Positions 1 through 10,544 of a DNA stretch of 64,000 bases are shown here, one piece after another. Numbering within the stretch: position 1 is the stretch's first letter; the number at the start of each line of letters is the position of its first letter. Position numbers and translations under genes: made by a program. This stretch comes from Tolypocladium sp. Sup5 PDA-1 (lineage: Eukaryota; Ascomycota; Sordariomycetes; Hypocreales; Ophiocordycipitaceae). The notes under the pieces are model-generated. The model saw only the letters and a list, made by a program, of their open reading frames with translations, did no database searches and was not told where the DNA came from. The stretch is from assembly GCA_000750105.3 (NCBI GenBank), contig JPHH03000047.1, forward strand, positions 186,001-250,000, read 5' to 3'.

Positions 1-329
1 CAACGTACGAGCAGGGACGAGCAGGGCTGGCTGCGATGAGGACCGGCGGGTGGACGTGGCAGCAGTATTTGACTGTTTTGGAAATGCCAATCGAGGGCAA
101 TGTTGTTGATCCAGCAACATCAACTCGGAGATGAACGGCACGGCAGAGAAACAAACCCACCCTTGTCGAAGCAGATGCACTCGCGCCTGACTGCATGGCG
201 AATTCACCTGGTCAGAACGGACCATGAGAGTCCTCTTTGTATTCAGCTGTATTTCCCTTTATACCGCCGCCATCTCTATGGTATCATCAAGAGTACTATC
301 ATGAACCCATCTATCCCCCACGGCCACCT
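1..329. other. Intergenic edge downstream of CCT2
   Basis: No gene is supported here. The only long open frame (from about position 100, plus strand) is antisense to the 3' part of CCT2 and has no recognisable domain. The stretch presumably holds the CCT2 3' UTR, which is read on the minus strand. Confidence 0.5.
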
Positions 330-2129
330 TTACATCCGCTCGCGCCTCCTAGGGGCGGCTCGGATGATGTCGTCTACTCTGAGGAGAAGCTGCGCAGCTG
401 TTAGTCGCGGCTCAAACCACATGCACGCAGGATCCAGAACGGGGCGCATCTCTTACCTCGGCCGCTTCGCTGGCGGATGAAACCACCGCCCTCTTCAGCT
501 TGTAGCTCTCAATGACGCCAAGGTCTCGCATGTCCGTGATGCCTCCGCCGGGCGTCGTCAGGTCGAGTCCGTACGTCGTCAGGCCGTCGTAAATGGCCTT
601 TCGGAGCCGTGCGACAAGGTCGCCAGAGTCCAGGCCGGCGTTGTCGGCGAGGATGGTCGGCAGTTGCCGCAGGGCCACGGCAAAGCTCGACACTGCCATC
701 TGCTTCTTGCCCTCGATCCGCGTAGCGGCCCCCTCTACTGCCTTGGCCATGACCATCTCTGCACAGCCGCCGCCCAGCGTCGTTCTCGGCTCGATGACGG
801 TCTGCGACAGCACGGCCAGCGCATCGTGCAAGCTTCGCTCCGCCTCGTCCAGCAGCTGCTCCGTCGCACCTCGCAACACGATTGTGCACGCCTCTCCCGC
901 CGACACACCGGAGAACTTGATCAATGTGTCCTCGCCGATGATGACCTCCTCGATCGTGTCGCACTGGCCCAGCTTCACCTGCTCGGGGTGGTCGAACGTA
1001 GAGGCAATCTCGCCGCCAGTCACCAGGGCCAGCCGCTCGATGCCATCGAAATCGGCATGCTCAATGGACATGATGCCCGCGTCGGTGAACAACTGCTCCG
1101 GCCAGTTGTAGATGAGCTGGCGGTTGATGAAGCAGTTGATGCCGTGCGCCTTGATCTTCTCCACCTTGGCCTTCATCTTCTCCTTCTCCGCCTTCTCCAG
1201 CTCCGCAAGCTTGCTCGTCGAGCCGACCTTGACACGGGCTCCAAAGATCTTGACCTTGTCCGTGTCCATTGACGTGTTCGCCACCAGGATCTTGGCCTTT
1301 TCCAGGCGCTTCGGCTGGTTCACGCCAATCTTCTTGTCCAGGATGAAGCCCTCGTCGAGGTACGACTCGCTGAGCTTTCCTCCGGCCTTCTTGATGATCT
1401 GAATGTGGCTGAGGTCCGACGACTTCTTTAATCGGAGCACGGCGTCGCAGGCGAGCTGGGCAAAGTGATCGCGGTCCTGGGCCAGGACCTTGGAGCTGAG
1501 AGTGGTACGGGCAATGGCCAGCAGGTCGTTTCGGAAGGCCTCGGGGCTCTTGCTGTGATCCACCGCGGACTCCGTAAGAGCCTTGAGCGCGGCTTGGCTG
1601 GCTATTCTGTAGCCCTCGATGATGGTTTGCGGGTGAATCTTCTTGTCGACAAGCTTCTCGGCCTCTCTCAAGAGCTCGGCGGCCAGCACGGTCACCGACG
1701 TCGTGCCGTCGCCAACCTCGTCGTCCTGCACCTTGGAGATGTTGACCAACACCTTGGCGGCCGCGTTGTCAAGGGCAATGGACTTGAGGATCGTAGCACC
1801 GTCGTTCGTGACCATGATCTCGCCGGTGGATCTGCAAGTCCGTGTGTTAGGAGGAACTTGGAGCGGAGAGAGGGGCAGAAGGGCGACTCACGCCGACTGG
1901 AGAATCTTGTCCATGCCCTTGGGACCCAGAGTGCTCTTTACCAAGTCGCCGACGGCGATGGCACCGACAAAGGCCGAGAGACGCGCATTCTCGCCCTTTT
2001 CCTCGGTTGTGCCCTCCTCGAAAATCTGCGTCGGTTGGAAAGACTGAGGAGCATCGTTGGGTTAGTCACGGAGCCGAGCCGGCACGCGGGCACGCAGCAT
2101 CCAGCATCGCAGAGAACCAGACGTACCAT
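330..2129 (-). CDS. CCT2: T-complex protein 1 subunit beta (CCT2)
   Basis: Beta subunit of the cytosolic chaperonin TRiC/CCT, which folds actin, tubulin and other proteins using ATP. Four exons on the minus strand were joined by frame and consensus: 2127-2129, 1892-2043, 457-1831 and 330-389, giving 529 residues, normal for the family. The first exon is only the ATG, followed directly by GTACGT; exon 2 then supplies SFQPTQIFEEG. Group II chaperonin signatures are clear: KSTLGPKGMDK near the N terminus, NDGATIL, the nucleotide-site GDGTTS, and TTLGGGCAEM and DLTTPGGGITDM near the C terminus. The last exon gives LLLRVDDIIRAAP and ends RRRERM. The gene is divergent from eIF3b with about 516 bp between the start codons. 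Identity is secure; the one-codon first exon is the only unusual point. Confidence 0.95.
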
Positions 2130-2645
2130 GGTGGGCTGTTCAAGGGCCAGGAGGCAGTCCGATCAAGACCTGGAGATTTGGTCGTTGTGCTGGGTTGACT
2201 ATCAAACTCAAGGCTGCCGTTTTTCCAAAGAGCTGTCTCGACCCCTACTTCGTACTCCAGACCTGACCTCAGCACTGCTGGGAGCTGCAAAATCGACAAC
2301 CCCACCACCGCCAACGACCCACGTGACTTGCCCCTCGGTCGGAAAAATCGCGGTCAAGGAACATCGCTTCTCCGCCGCACACTTTGCGGAAACTGAACAA
2401 CACCAAATTTGTGCTGGACCAGCCGTTGCGCCTGCGATCCTCGACCCCAGCCCACGCCCTGTGCTGCCAGCTGCTGACGACTGCGACGCCGAGCACAGTA
2501 CACCTTTCGACGGAGATTCCACCAGACAGGCTCTCCGGAGACCACGGGCCAAGCCACCGCCAGTCGCCTCTTCAACTTTTCGAGACTGCCCAAGCGGGGC
2601 ATTTTTGCACCCCTCCTTGAACAAACCCGAACAAAGACAGCCAAT
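2130..2645. promoter_or_regulatory. Shared divergent promoter of CCT2 and eIF3b
   Basis: A 516 bp stretch separates the two start codons, so it must carry both 5' UTRs and both core promoters. I see no clear TATA box. Pyrimidine-rich stretches precede the eIF3b ATG, as in many fungal housekeeping genes. Pairing a folding machine with a translation factor fits co-expression in growth, but that is inference. Confidence 0.5.
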
Positions 2646-5015
2646 ATGGCTCCCTCTTTCGATCACTTGCGCGAGGCCGACCTCGACGACGACGAGTTCA
2701 ACGAGGATGACATCGACATCTCCGACCTGCGAGAGAAGTTTGAGGTTCAGCTGGAGCAGGGCTACGACACATTCGTTGTCATCGATGGATTGCCCGAAGT
2801 CAACGAGGAGCAGAAGCCCAAGCTGGTCAAGTTCTTGCTGAAGAAGCTGAACTCGGTCGGCAAGACCCGGGAGGACCTGATATACATGCCCATGGGCGAA
2901 GATGGAAAGTCTCTACGGTGAGTTTGAGCCCTCAATCGTGGGACGTGGAACGTCGCTGACACGGCTTGTGTAGATTTGCCTTTGTGGAGTACTCCTCCGC
3001 GGCCGAGGCCGCTGCCGCGACCCGACAGCTGGACATGGTCCCCCTGGACAAGAAGCACACGCTGCGAGTGAACAAGATGACTGACATCGAGCGCTACGGA
3101 GGCGAGGGCCGCATCGACGACAAATACTACCCCCCTCACATCGACGAGTTCGTCGAGAAGGAGCACCTCCGATGGTGGCTGAAGGACCCCTCCGGCCGCG
3201 GCCGCGATCAGTTCGTCATGTACCGCGGAGACACTGTTGGCGTCTTCTGGAACAACGAGCGCGACGCGCCCGAGAACATCGTCGACCGCCAGCACTGGAC
3301 AGAGACCTTCCTCCAATGGTCGCCGCTCGGCACCTACCTGACGTCTATTCACGCCCAAGGTGTGCAGCTGTGGGCTGGTCAGTCGTGGACGAGACAAGCC
3401 CGGTTTGCGCATCCCTTCGTCAACCTCGTCGCCTTCTCCCCCAACGAGAAATACTTGGTCACTTGGTCTAACAGGCCGATCTCGATTCCCGATTCGGGCC
3501 ACCCGGCCTTGTCGATTGACGACGACGGCAAGAACTACGTCATCTGGGACATTGCGACGGGCGCGCCGCTTCGGTCGTTTGCCAACCTGGACCTCCCCAA
3601 GGCGGAGGAGGGCAAGCCGATGCCCAAGCTGCAGTGGCCCGCTTTCAAGTGGTCCTCGGACGACAAGTACGTCGCGCGACTGACGCAAGGCTCCTCCATC
3701 TCGGTGTACGAGCTCCCCAGAATGAACCTCGTCGACAAGACCAGCATCAAGATCGATGGCGTCATGGACTTTGACTGGGCGCCGGCGACGCCGCAGCGAG
3801 ACAGTGTCAAGAGCTACGAGCAGCTCATCTGCTTCTGGACCCCCGAGATCGGCAGCAACCCGGCCAAGGTCGGCCTCATGAGCATCCCGTCAAAGGAGAT
3901 TGTGCGAACCCTCAATCTCTTCAGCGTCAGCGACGTCAAGCTCCACTGGCAGTCGGACGCGGCGTATCTCTGCGTCAAGGTCGATCGCCACTCCAAGTCC
4001 AAGAAGTCTCAAGCGACGACGCTGGAGATCTTCCGCATCAAGGAGAAGGGCGTCCCCGTCGAGGTTGTGGACACGATTAAGGACACCGTCATCAACTTCG
4101 CATGGGAGCCCAAGGGTGACCGATTTGCCATCATCACCACCACAGAACCCGTTGGCCCGACTGCTGTGCCTCCCAAGACGGCCGTCTCCTTCTTCTGCCC
4201 CGAAAAGAACAAGGGACCGGTCGCGGGTAACTTCAAGCTCCTCCGTACCCTGGACAAGAAGAACAACAACGCCATCTACTGGTCGCCCAGGGGGCGTTTC
4301 GTGGTCTGCGCGACGATAGCCAACCAGCAGAGCGCGGACCTCGACTTCTTTGACCTGGACTATGAGGGCGAAAAGCCCGAGTCGGACAAGGACCTCACCG
4401 CCAACCTTCAGCTGATGAACACGGGCGACCATTACGGCGTGACGGATGTGGAGTGGGACCCCTCGGGTCGATTCGTGGCCACGTGGGTGTCCATGTGGAA
4501 GCACTCGGTGAGTTCCCCGGGCCACGGAATGTGGTGACCGACAAAGGCAAAACGTAAAGCATGAACTGACAGTTGGACAGATGGAAAACGGCTACCACAT
4601 CTACGACTTCAAGGGCGAGGCTCTGCGAGAGGAGCCCGTGGAAAAGTTCAAGCAGTTCCAGTGGCGACCGCGACCGGCGACTCTGCTGACCAAGGACGAG
4701 CAGAAGCTGGTGCGCAAGAACCTGCGCGAATACAGCCGGGTGTTTGAGCAAGAAGATGCGGACCGCGGTGCCTCGGCGGATCTCGCGGTCGTCGAGGCGC
4801 GTCGGCGCATGCTGGAGGAGTGGTGGGCTTGGCGCGAGGAGGTGGAGGGCGATACCGCAGAGGACCGGGCCGCGCTTGGCCTGCCCGACGATCCCCATGC
4901 TGCGCTGCTCGAGGCGAAGACGAAGGAGATGCAGGGCTCCGGCGACGCGGAGGACCGGGTCATCGAGGAGATTGTCGAGGATGTGCTGGAGGAGAACGAG
5001 GAGCTGGTCCCATAG
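2646..5015 (+). CDS. PRT1: Translation initiation factor eIF3 subunit b (Prt1)
   Basis: Scaffold subunit of eIF3, which recruits the ternary complex and mRNA to the 40S ribosome. Three exons, 2646-2917, 2974-4507 and 4581-5015, give 746 residues, the usual fungal length. The acidic N terminus is followed by an RRM (about residues 40-125: DTFVVIDGLP as RNP2-like, then after the intron FAFVEYSS as RNP1). A long beta-propeller region follows, with repeats such as EKYLVTWSNRP, DWAPATP and GRFVVCATIANQ. The C-terminal helix-rich tail (KFKQFQWRPRPATLLT) contacts other eIF3 subunits in the family. The first intron splits an Arg codon (GTGAGT donor) inside the RRM. The second lies between WKHS and MENGYHIYDF. 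The start sits in CCAATATGG. Confidence 0.95.
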
Positions 5016-6408
5016 AGCGGCTGGCCTTGAGCGTCTTTGCATGGGCAGGGAGGTGCATTCATTGGTTGTACTGGTAAAAATAAAGTCGGTCAAGATCGGG
5101 CTCTCTAATGACATTGTTCAAGATTCCCAGTCAATGCAGTGAATGCCGGGCTGGGCGATTAGACTGCTTTCTGTGACAAGAGGTCGATGTAAAGGCAGAT
5201 CGACGTGGAGCTCTACTTTAGAAACCCGGGGGTGGATATGAGAACCAGGAACATTACCACGGATTGACGGACGGAGTACGGACTACTTACTACTTCGCAG
5301 GTAATCCGTACTTCGTGCCAATTGGCAAGTGAGTGCTGTGCCTCTCTGGTGTTGGTACTTCGTACGGACTACTCGTACACCTCATCGGCATGATGTGCCC
5401 GGCAACACAAAGTTGTCGCATCTCACTGCGTGCCCGGGAAAGGAATGGACTGGCGCTTACTTTCACAAGCCAGGCACAGTGCCTTGTTCTGTGTGCCACA
5501 AACAGCTTGTGGTGGGCGGGATGAAGCGAGCCAGTCGTCGAGCTGGGCAGGGCAGTCCCGCACAAGAAATGGGTCAGAGGCAAAGGCCATGGCTACGAGT
5601 AAGGCGTCATGCACTGTGCCTGAAATGATACGATTCGAAAAGTTTATCAGCGAAAAGACCCTTGGGAGCCCGGCTGAAGCAGGCCGTGAGCGAGCTTAGG
5701 CATTTAGGCATTTCTACCCTGCATGATGTGTGTTTCAGGACATGTCGAGTTGGTGGAATGTTGGACGAGGAGGGCTTGATGCCGAAAATTAACTCGGCTT
5801 GCGTGGCTCACCAACACCGCAAGTGCCGTACCGGTACGGGCTTCGGGCTTCATCATGCACGGCAAATGCCTGAACAAACGCCCGAACACCGTATCGGTAC
5901 ATGGGATACAGTGCGGAGCGGCGCACCCAACGCCTGCCTGACACGCATGTACAGCGCGCTACAGCACGCCGGCGCACAGTGCGTCTTGCCTTGGCGCGCT
6001 GGAAGAGCACAGAAGTTGGATGAGGTGACGAGTTACCTTACACATGCACCGGCCAGCCCCAGCCATCCAGCTACAGGCCACTTGGAAAGCCCTCATCCCG
6101 CCTCCTGCCAGCACCTCCCTGGAATCCATTCGCACCTCGACCTCAACAACCTACAAACACAATTAGGCTTCCATCGTCTGCCGTCCACGCAGCGCCATCT
6201 TGAATCGTTTCCGCACCAGCGTTCATTCATATCGTCTTTCGCTTCTACGACTACACCGGTTTTCCCGTGCTGCCGGTTCCAGCTGCGGAGTCCGCGCCCT
6301 GGAATGGCCTCGCAACGGCTTGAGCGCCTAGCTTGATCGACCCAGGCGCACAGCACAACACCTCGAGCCTCCATGTGATCGGCCGGCTCCCGGAATCGCC
6401 TCTACGAG
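5016..6408. other. Intergenic region and 5' leader of IRE1
   Basis: About 1.4 kb without a supported gene. A 224-codon open frame at 5662-6336 has no domain and reads like low-complexity leader sequence. At about 5270-5380 there are several copies of the words ACGGAGTACGG, CCGTACTTCG and TACTTCGTACGG, which recur in other intergenic stretches of this window. The C/T- and A/C-rich DNA from about 6050 to 6400 is probably the IRE1 promoter and 5' UTR. Confidence 0.5.
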
Positions 6409-6515
6409 ATGCTGCGACGGCGCCCAAACGAGGGACGGGGGTCCTCGCAACAGCAGAAACTCCTCCTCGCCTTCGCCTTCTTCCTCCTCCCTTGGCTCCA
6501 GCTCGCCGACGCTCA

Positions 6516-6547
<32 letters not shown>

Positions 6548-9500
6548 GCCAGCCACTCCAGCAGGTCGTGCCCTCCATCCTCCCCCACGCAGGAGTTCGC
6601 AGCGACAGCAGCCAGCAGGTCCCCGACGGTGCCGCCGTCCATAATCGGGCTGCCGCGTACTTGGACAATCGAGAAGACGATGCCGCCGCTGCCGACGACG
6701 ACGACGCCAGCCAGGGTGCTCGCGAGAAAAAGGAGCCGTCATCGGCTTCGAGGAAACACGAACGATTGGTTGACCGAGCCAAGCAGCAATACCGTCGGCA
6801 GCCAGTCGATAACAGCAACAAGAAACCCATCACCAACAGCAAAAAGCACGTAATCATCCCCGACGATGCGAGCGCCATCGTAACTTTGGCTCCGGCTCAG
6901 TCCGTACGAGCACCAAATCCCCCACGACATCAACGGCCCACCAGCACCCCTGCTACCGGGCTGACCTCGCCGCAGTCTGCGCGGAGTCTGGAGGACTGGG
7001 AAGTAGAAGACTTTGTTCTTCTGGCGACCGTCGATGGAGACCTCTACGCCAGCGACCGCAAGACGGGCAAAGAGCGCTGGCACCTCGAGGTCGACCAGCC
7101 CATGGTCGAGACCATACACCACCGCGCCAACAACTCGGTCCTCGACGACGACTACAGCCCCGTCGACCACTACATCTGGGCCGTCGAGCCCAACCGCGAC
7201 GGCGGCGTCTACGTCTGGATCCCGACTCCCGATGCCCGCCCCCGCGCCACCGGCTTTACCATGAAGCGCATGGTCGAGGAGCTGGCCCCCTACGCCGACG
7301 AGGAGCCGCCCGTCGTGTACACCGGCGACAAGAAGACGACCATGATCACCCTCGACGCCGCTACGGGCCGGGTCATCAAGTGGTTTGGGTCGAGCGGTTC
7401 GCACATCAACGAAGCCGAGAGCTGCCTCCGACCCAACACTCTGTACGACAGCGGCGCGGGAGAGTGCAGCTCCACGGGCACCATCACCCTAGGAAGGACC
7501 GAGTACACCGTCGGCATCCAACGGCGAGACGGCCGGGCCATTGCGACCCTCAAGTATGCCGAGTGGAGCCCCAACAACTACGACAACGATCTCCTCCAGC
7601 AGTACCACGTCTCCCTGGACAGTCGCTACATTACCAGCCAGCATGACGGCAAGGTGTATGCCTTTGACTATGCTCGCGCTGGTAATGCGGCGCCGCTCTT
7701 CAGCCAAAAATTCTCTGCACCGGTTGCTCGCGTCTTTGACGTCTGCCGGCCCTGGGACGCGGCCGCAGAGAGCGACCCCGAGCTCATTGTTCTCCCTCAG
7801 CCGGCGATGCCGTCCCAGGACGAGAGCAGCAGCAGCATCTTTCTCAACCAGACTGAGGGTGGCAGTTGGTACGCACTATCGGGCCGCGCGTACCCGCTCA
7901 TCATCAACGCGCCCCTGGCCCAGGTTACCTATCCGGGGTGGTGGGATGTGGCCTCTGCGTGGGACAGCTTGAACGACGACTCGATTTCGAAGGCGCTGGT
8001 GGGCACACACTCCCTTGAAACGTTTCGAAACGACGGTCGCCAACTGCCAACACTCCCGGGAAAGCTTCCCGAGGGCAGCGAGGGCCCCGACAACGAATCC
8101 ATCCTTCCCGAGTTACCAGACGGTGGAGAGGAGGAACCTACAATCATCAACAAGGTCAAGGGGCTTCCGCAGAGCGCCGCCAACAGTGTTATGGACTTCA
8201 TCAAAAACCCAATTCTCTTCCTCCTCTTCTTTGCCGCTCTGATATACAACGAGAAGAAGCTCCGACGGTCGTATCACCGCTGGCGCACGAACGGCATCAG
8301 CCTGAGAGATACTCTTCTCTACCTGACGTCCGATGCGTCGGCCGACAAGGAGGGCAAGCTTCGCGTTGACGTCACAGATGAAACCCGAACCGCACGACCC
8401 ATAAACGAAGAGAGCGAGGAGCAGGCGAAGAAGAGAGCTCAGAACCCGTCGCCTGCCGAGGGAGCCCGGCCAGGCAAGGTCCAAGAGTCTGACGAGTTCA
8501 CCGACAAGCAGGCAGAAAACGGTACCTCGGAACCGAATCAAGATGAGGCTTCCCAAAACGACTCGGCCGAGGCCTCGCCACCAGGTGGTGCGCCAGAGAA
8601 GAAGAAGAAGGCGCATCGCGGACGACGAGGCGGCGTTAAGCACCGCAAGGGCCGGGCTCGTGATGCGTCGCAGTCACGAGATGACGAGGAAAGCCCGACG
8701 ACAGTGGAAGAGGCCGTCAACAACGCCAAGAAGCTCGGCGACAGACCAAGCCTGGAGCCCGACGTCATGACGGTGGCCAATGATATGCAAGCGGTAACTG
8801 GCTCGATCATCAGGATGGGCAACATCGAAGTCAACACCGAGGTGCAGCTGGGCACAGGAAGCAACGGCACATTGGTCTTCGCCGGGAACTTCGACGGACG
8901 GGAGGTTGCGGTGAAGCGAATGTTGATACAGTTCTATGACATTGCGTCTCAGGAAACGAGGCTCCTGAGAGAGAGCGACGATCATCCCAATGGTCGGTGC
9001 CCTGCGCTTTTGTTCTCGCTGCTCTGCCTAGCGCTAACAACCATTACAGTCATCCGGTACTACTCGCAGCAAACACAGGGCGGCTTCCTCTACATAGCGC
9101 TCGAGCGCTGCGCCGCGTCTCTGGCGGATGTGGTGGAGAGGCCGCATGTATTCCGCGAGCTGGCAAACGCCGGTAGGACCGATCTTCCGGCCGTGTTGTA
9201 CCAAATCACCAACGGCATGAGCCACCTTCACGGGCTGCGAATCGTCCATCGGGATCTGAAGCCCCACAACATCCTCGTCAACATGGGCAAGGACGGCAAG
9301 CCGCGAATGCTGGTGTCTGATTTCGGCCTGTGCAAGAAACTCGAGGGCGGACAGTCTTCCTTTGGAGCCACGACGGGTAGAGCTGCTGGAACATCGGGCT
9401 GGCGGGCACCCGAGCTGCTGCTTGACGACGACGCGCGTGACACGGGCATGGTTGATGCCAGCACGCACAGTGGCTCCGGGTCGGTGCTCGTGGGAGACGG

Positions 9501-10191
9501 TACAATGTCCAGCACCCGACGAGCGACGCGTGCCATTGACATCTTTTCGCTCGGTCTTGTCTTCTTTTACGTCCTGACCAACGGCTCGCACCCGTTTGAT
9601 TGCGGCGACAGATACATGCGCGAGGTCAACATCCGCAAGGGCAGCTACAACCTCCGGCCGCTCGATTCCCTGGGCGACTTCGCGTACGAGGCCAAGGATC
9701 TCGTTGCGTCGATGCTCGAGGCGGACCCGAAGAGGCGGCCCACTGCGCGGGACATCATGTCGCACCCGTTCTTCTGGTCGGCCAAGAAGAGGCTGTCGTT
9801 CCTGTGCGACGTCTCGGACCACTTCGAAAAGGAGCCCCGGGACCCCCCGTCGGCGGCCCTCGCCGAGCTCGAGCGGCACGCGCTGCAGGTCACCAAGGGT
9901 GACTTCCTGCGCGTGCTGCCGCGCGACTTTGTCGACTCGCTGGGGAAGCAGCGCAAGTACACGGGGTCCAAGCTGCTGGACCTGCTGCGGGCGCTGCGCA
10001 ACAAGCGCAACCACTACGAGGACATGCCCGAGGCGCTGAAGCGCACCGTCGGCCCGCTGCCCGAGGGGTACCTGGGCTTCTGGACGGTGCGGTTCCCGAT
10101 GCTGCTGCTCGTGTGCTGGAACGTCGTGTACAATGTGCAGTGGGAGGAGACGGACAGGTTTCGGGAGTATTATGAGCCCGCGGGGCTGTGA
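6409..10191 (+). CDS. IRE1: IRE1: ER stress sensor kinase/endoribonuclease
   Basis: Type I ER membrane protein of the unfolded protein response; its RNase splices HAC1-type mRNA. Two exons, 6409-8992 and 9050-10191, give 1241 residues. The signal peptide (LLLAFAFFLLPWLQLADA) is followed by a glutamine run, the luminal sensor domain (from about residue 195, DFVLLATVDGDLYASD), a membrane segment at about 600-618, and a linker with the basic patch KKKKAHRGRRGG. The kinase has GTGSNG (about 815), Lys 836 in VAVKRM, HRDLKPHN (about 928) and DFG (952). The C-terminal KEN/RNase domain keeps NKRNHYED, with catalytic His about 1183 and neighbouring Tyr. The 57 bp intron (branch GCTAAC) has a length divisible by three and no in-frame stop; removing it restores the family motif HPNVIRYY. 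Confidence 0.95.
8993..9049 (+). other. 57 bp readable intron in the IRE1 kinase domain
   Basis: The donor follows AATG, the acceptor is CATTACAG, and a GCTAAC branch site lies about 20 bp before it. Splicing gives DDHPNVIRYYSQ, the conserved IRE1 sequence. If retained, the frame stays open and adds 19 hydrophobic residues between helix alpha-C and strand beta-4. Confidence 0.85.
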
Positions 10192-10544
10192 GGGTCTTCT
10201 TTCAGGTGATGACGGCACGAATCTCAATTTTGTATTGTGGCTTCAGGACAGTTGGACATTTCCTTGGGTACGAGGTTTGCGAGGTACCAGCAGCATGTAG
10301 CAAAATGATGAGCGTTGTTTGCTTCCACTACCCTTCTCCGTGGCATCGAGGGAGCGTAGCAGTCACAAGTTCGTTCATCCACGCATCTCACAGAGAGCGA
10401 AAACATGCAAGTGCCAAGTCGCCTTGCCATGCGCGGTCCACCAACACACGCTCATCGGAATTCCCACAAAGAAAGGGGCAGCAGCTAGATCAACAAGATT
10501 ACATACACGTCAGGTATTCCCCAGCAGGGTTTCTCCCCATGTCT
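10192..10544. terminator. Convergent 3' region between IRE1 and HEL2
   Basis: About 350 bp between two converging stop codons, so it holds both 3' UTRs and polyadenylation sites. AT-rich words lie at about 10215-10235 (plus strand). No open frame here is convincing. Confidence 0.5.

Noticed and set aside
1465..2841. Long plus-strand open frame of 458 codons
   Set aside because: Antisense to CCT2 exons and running through the divergent promoter; no domain. GC-rich codon bias on the other strand explains it.
5662..6336. 224-codon open frame upstream of IRE1
   Set aside because: Low-complexity, Ser/His/Pro-rich, no domain; lies in the IRE1 5' region.
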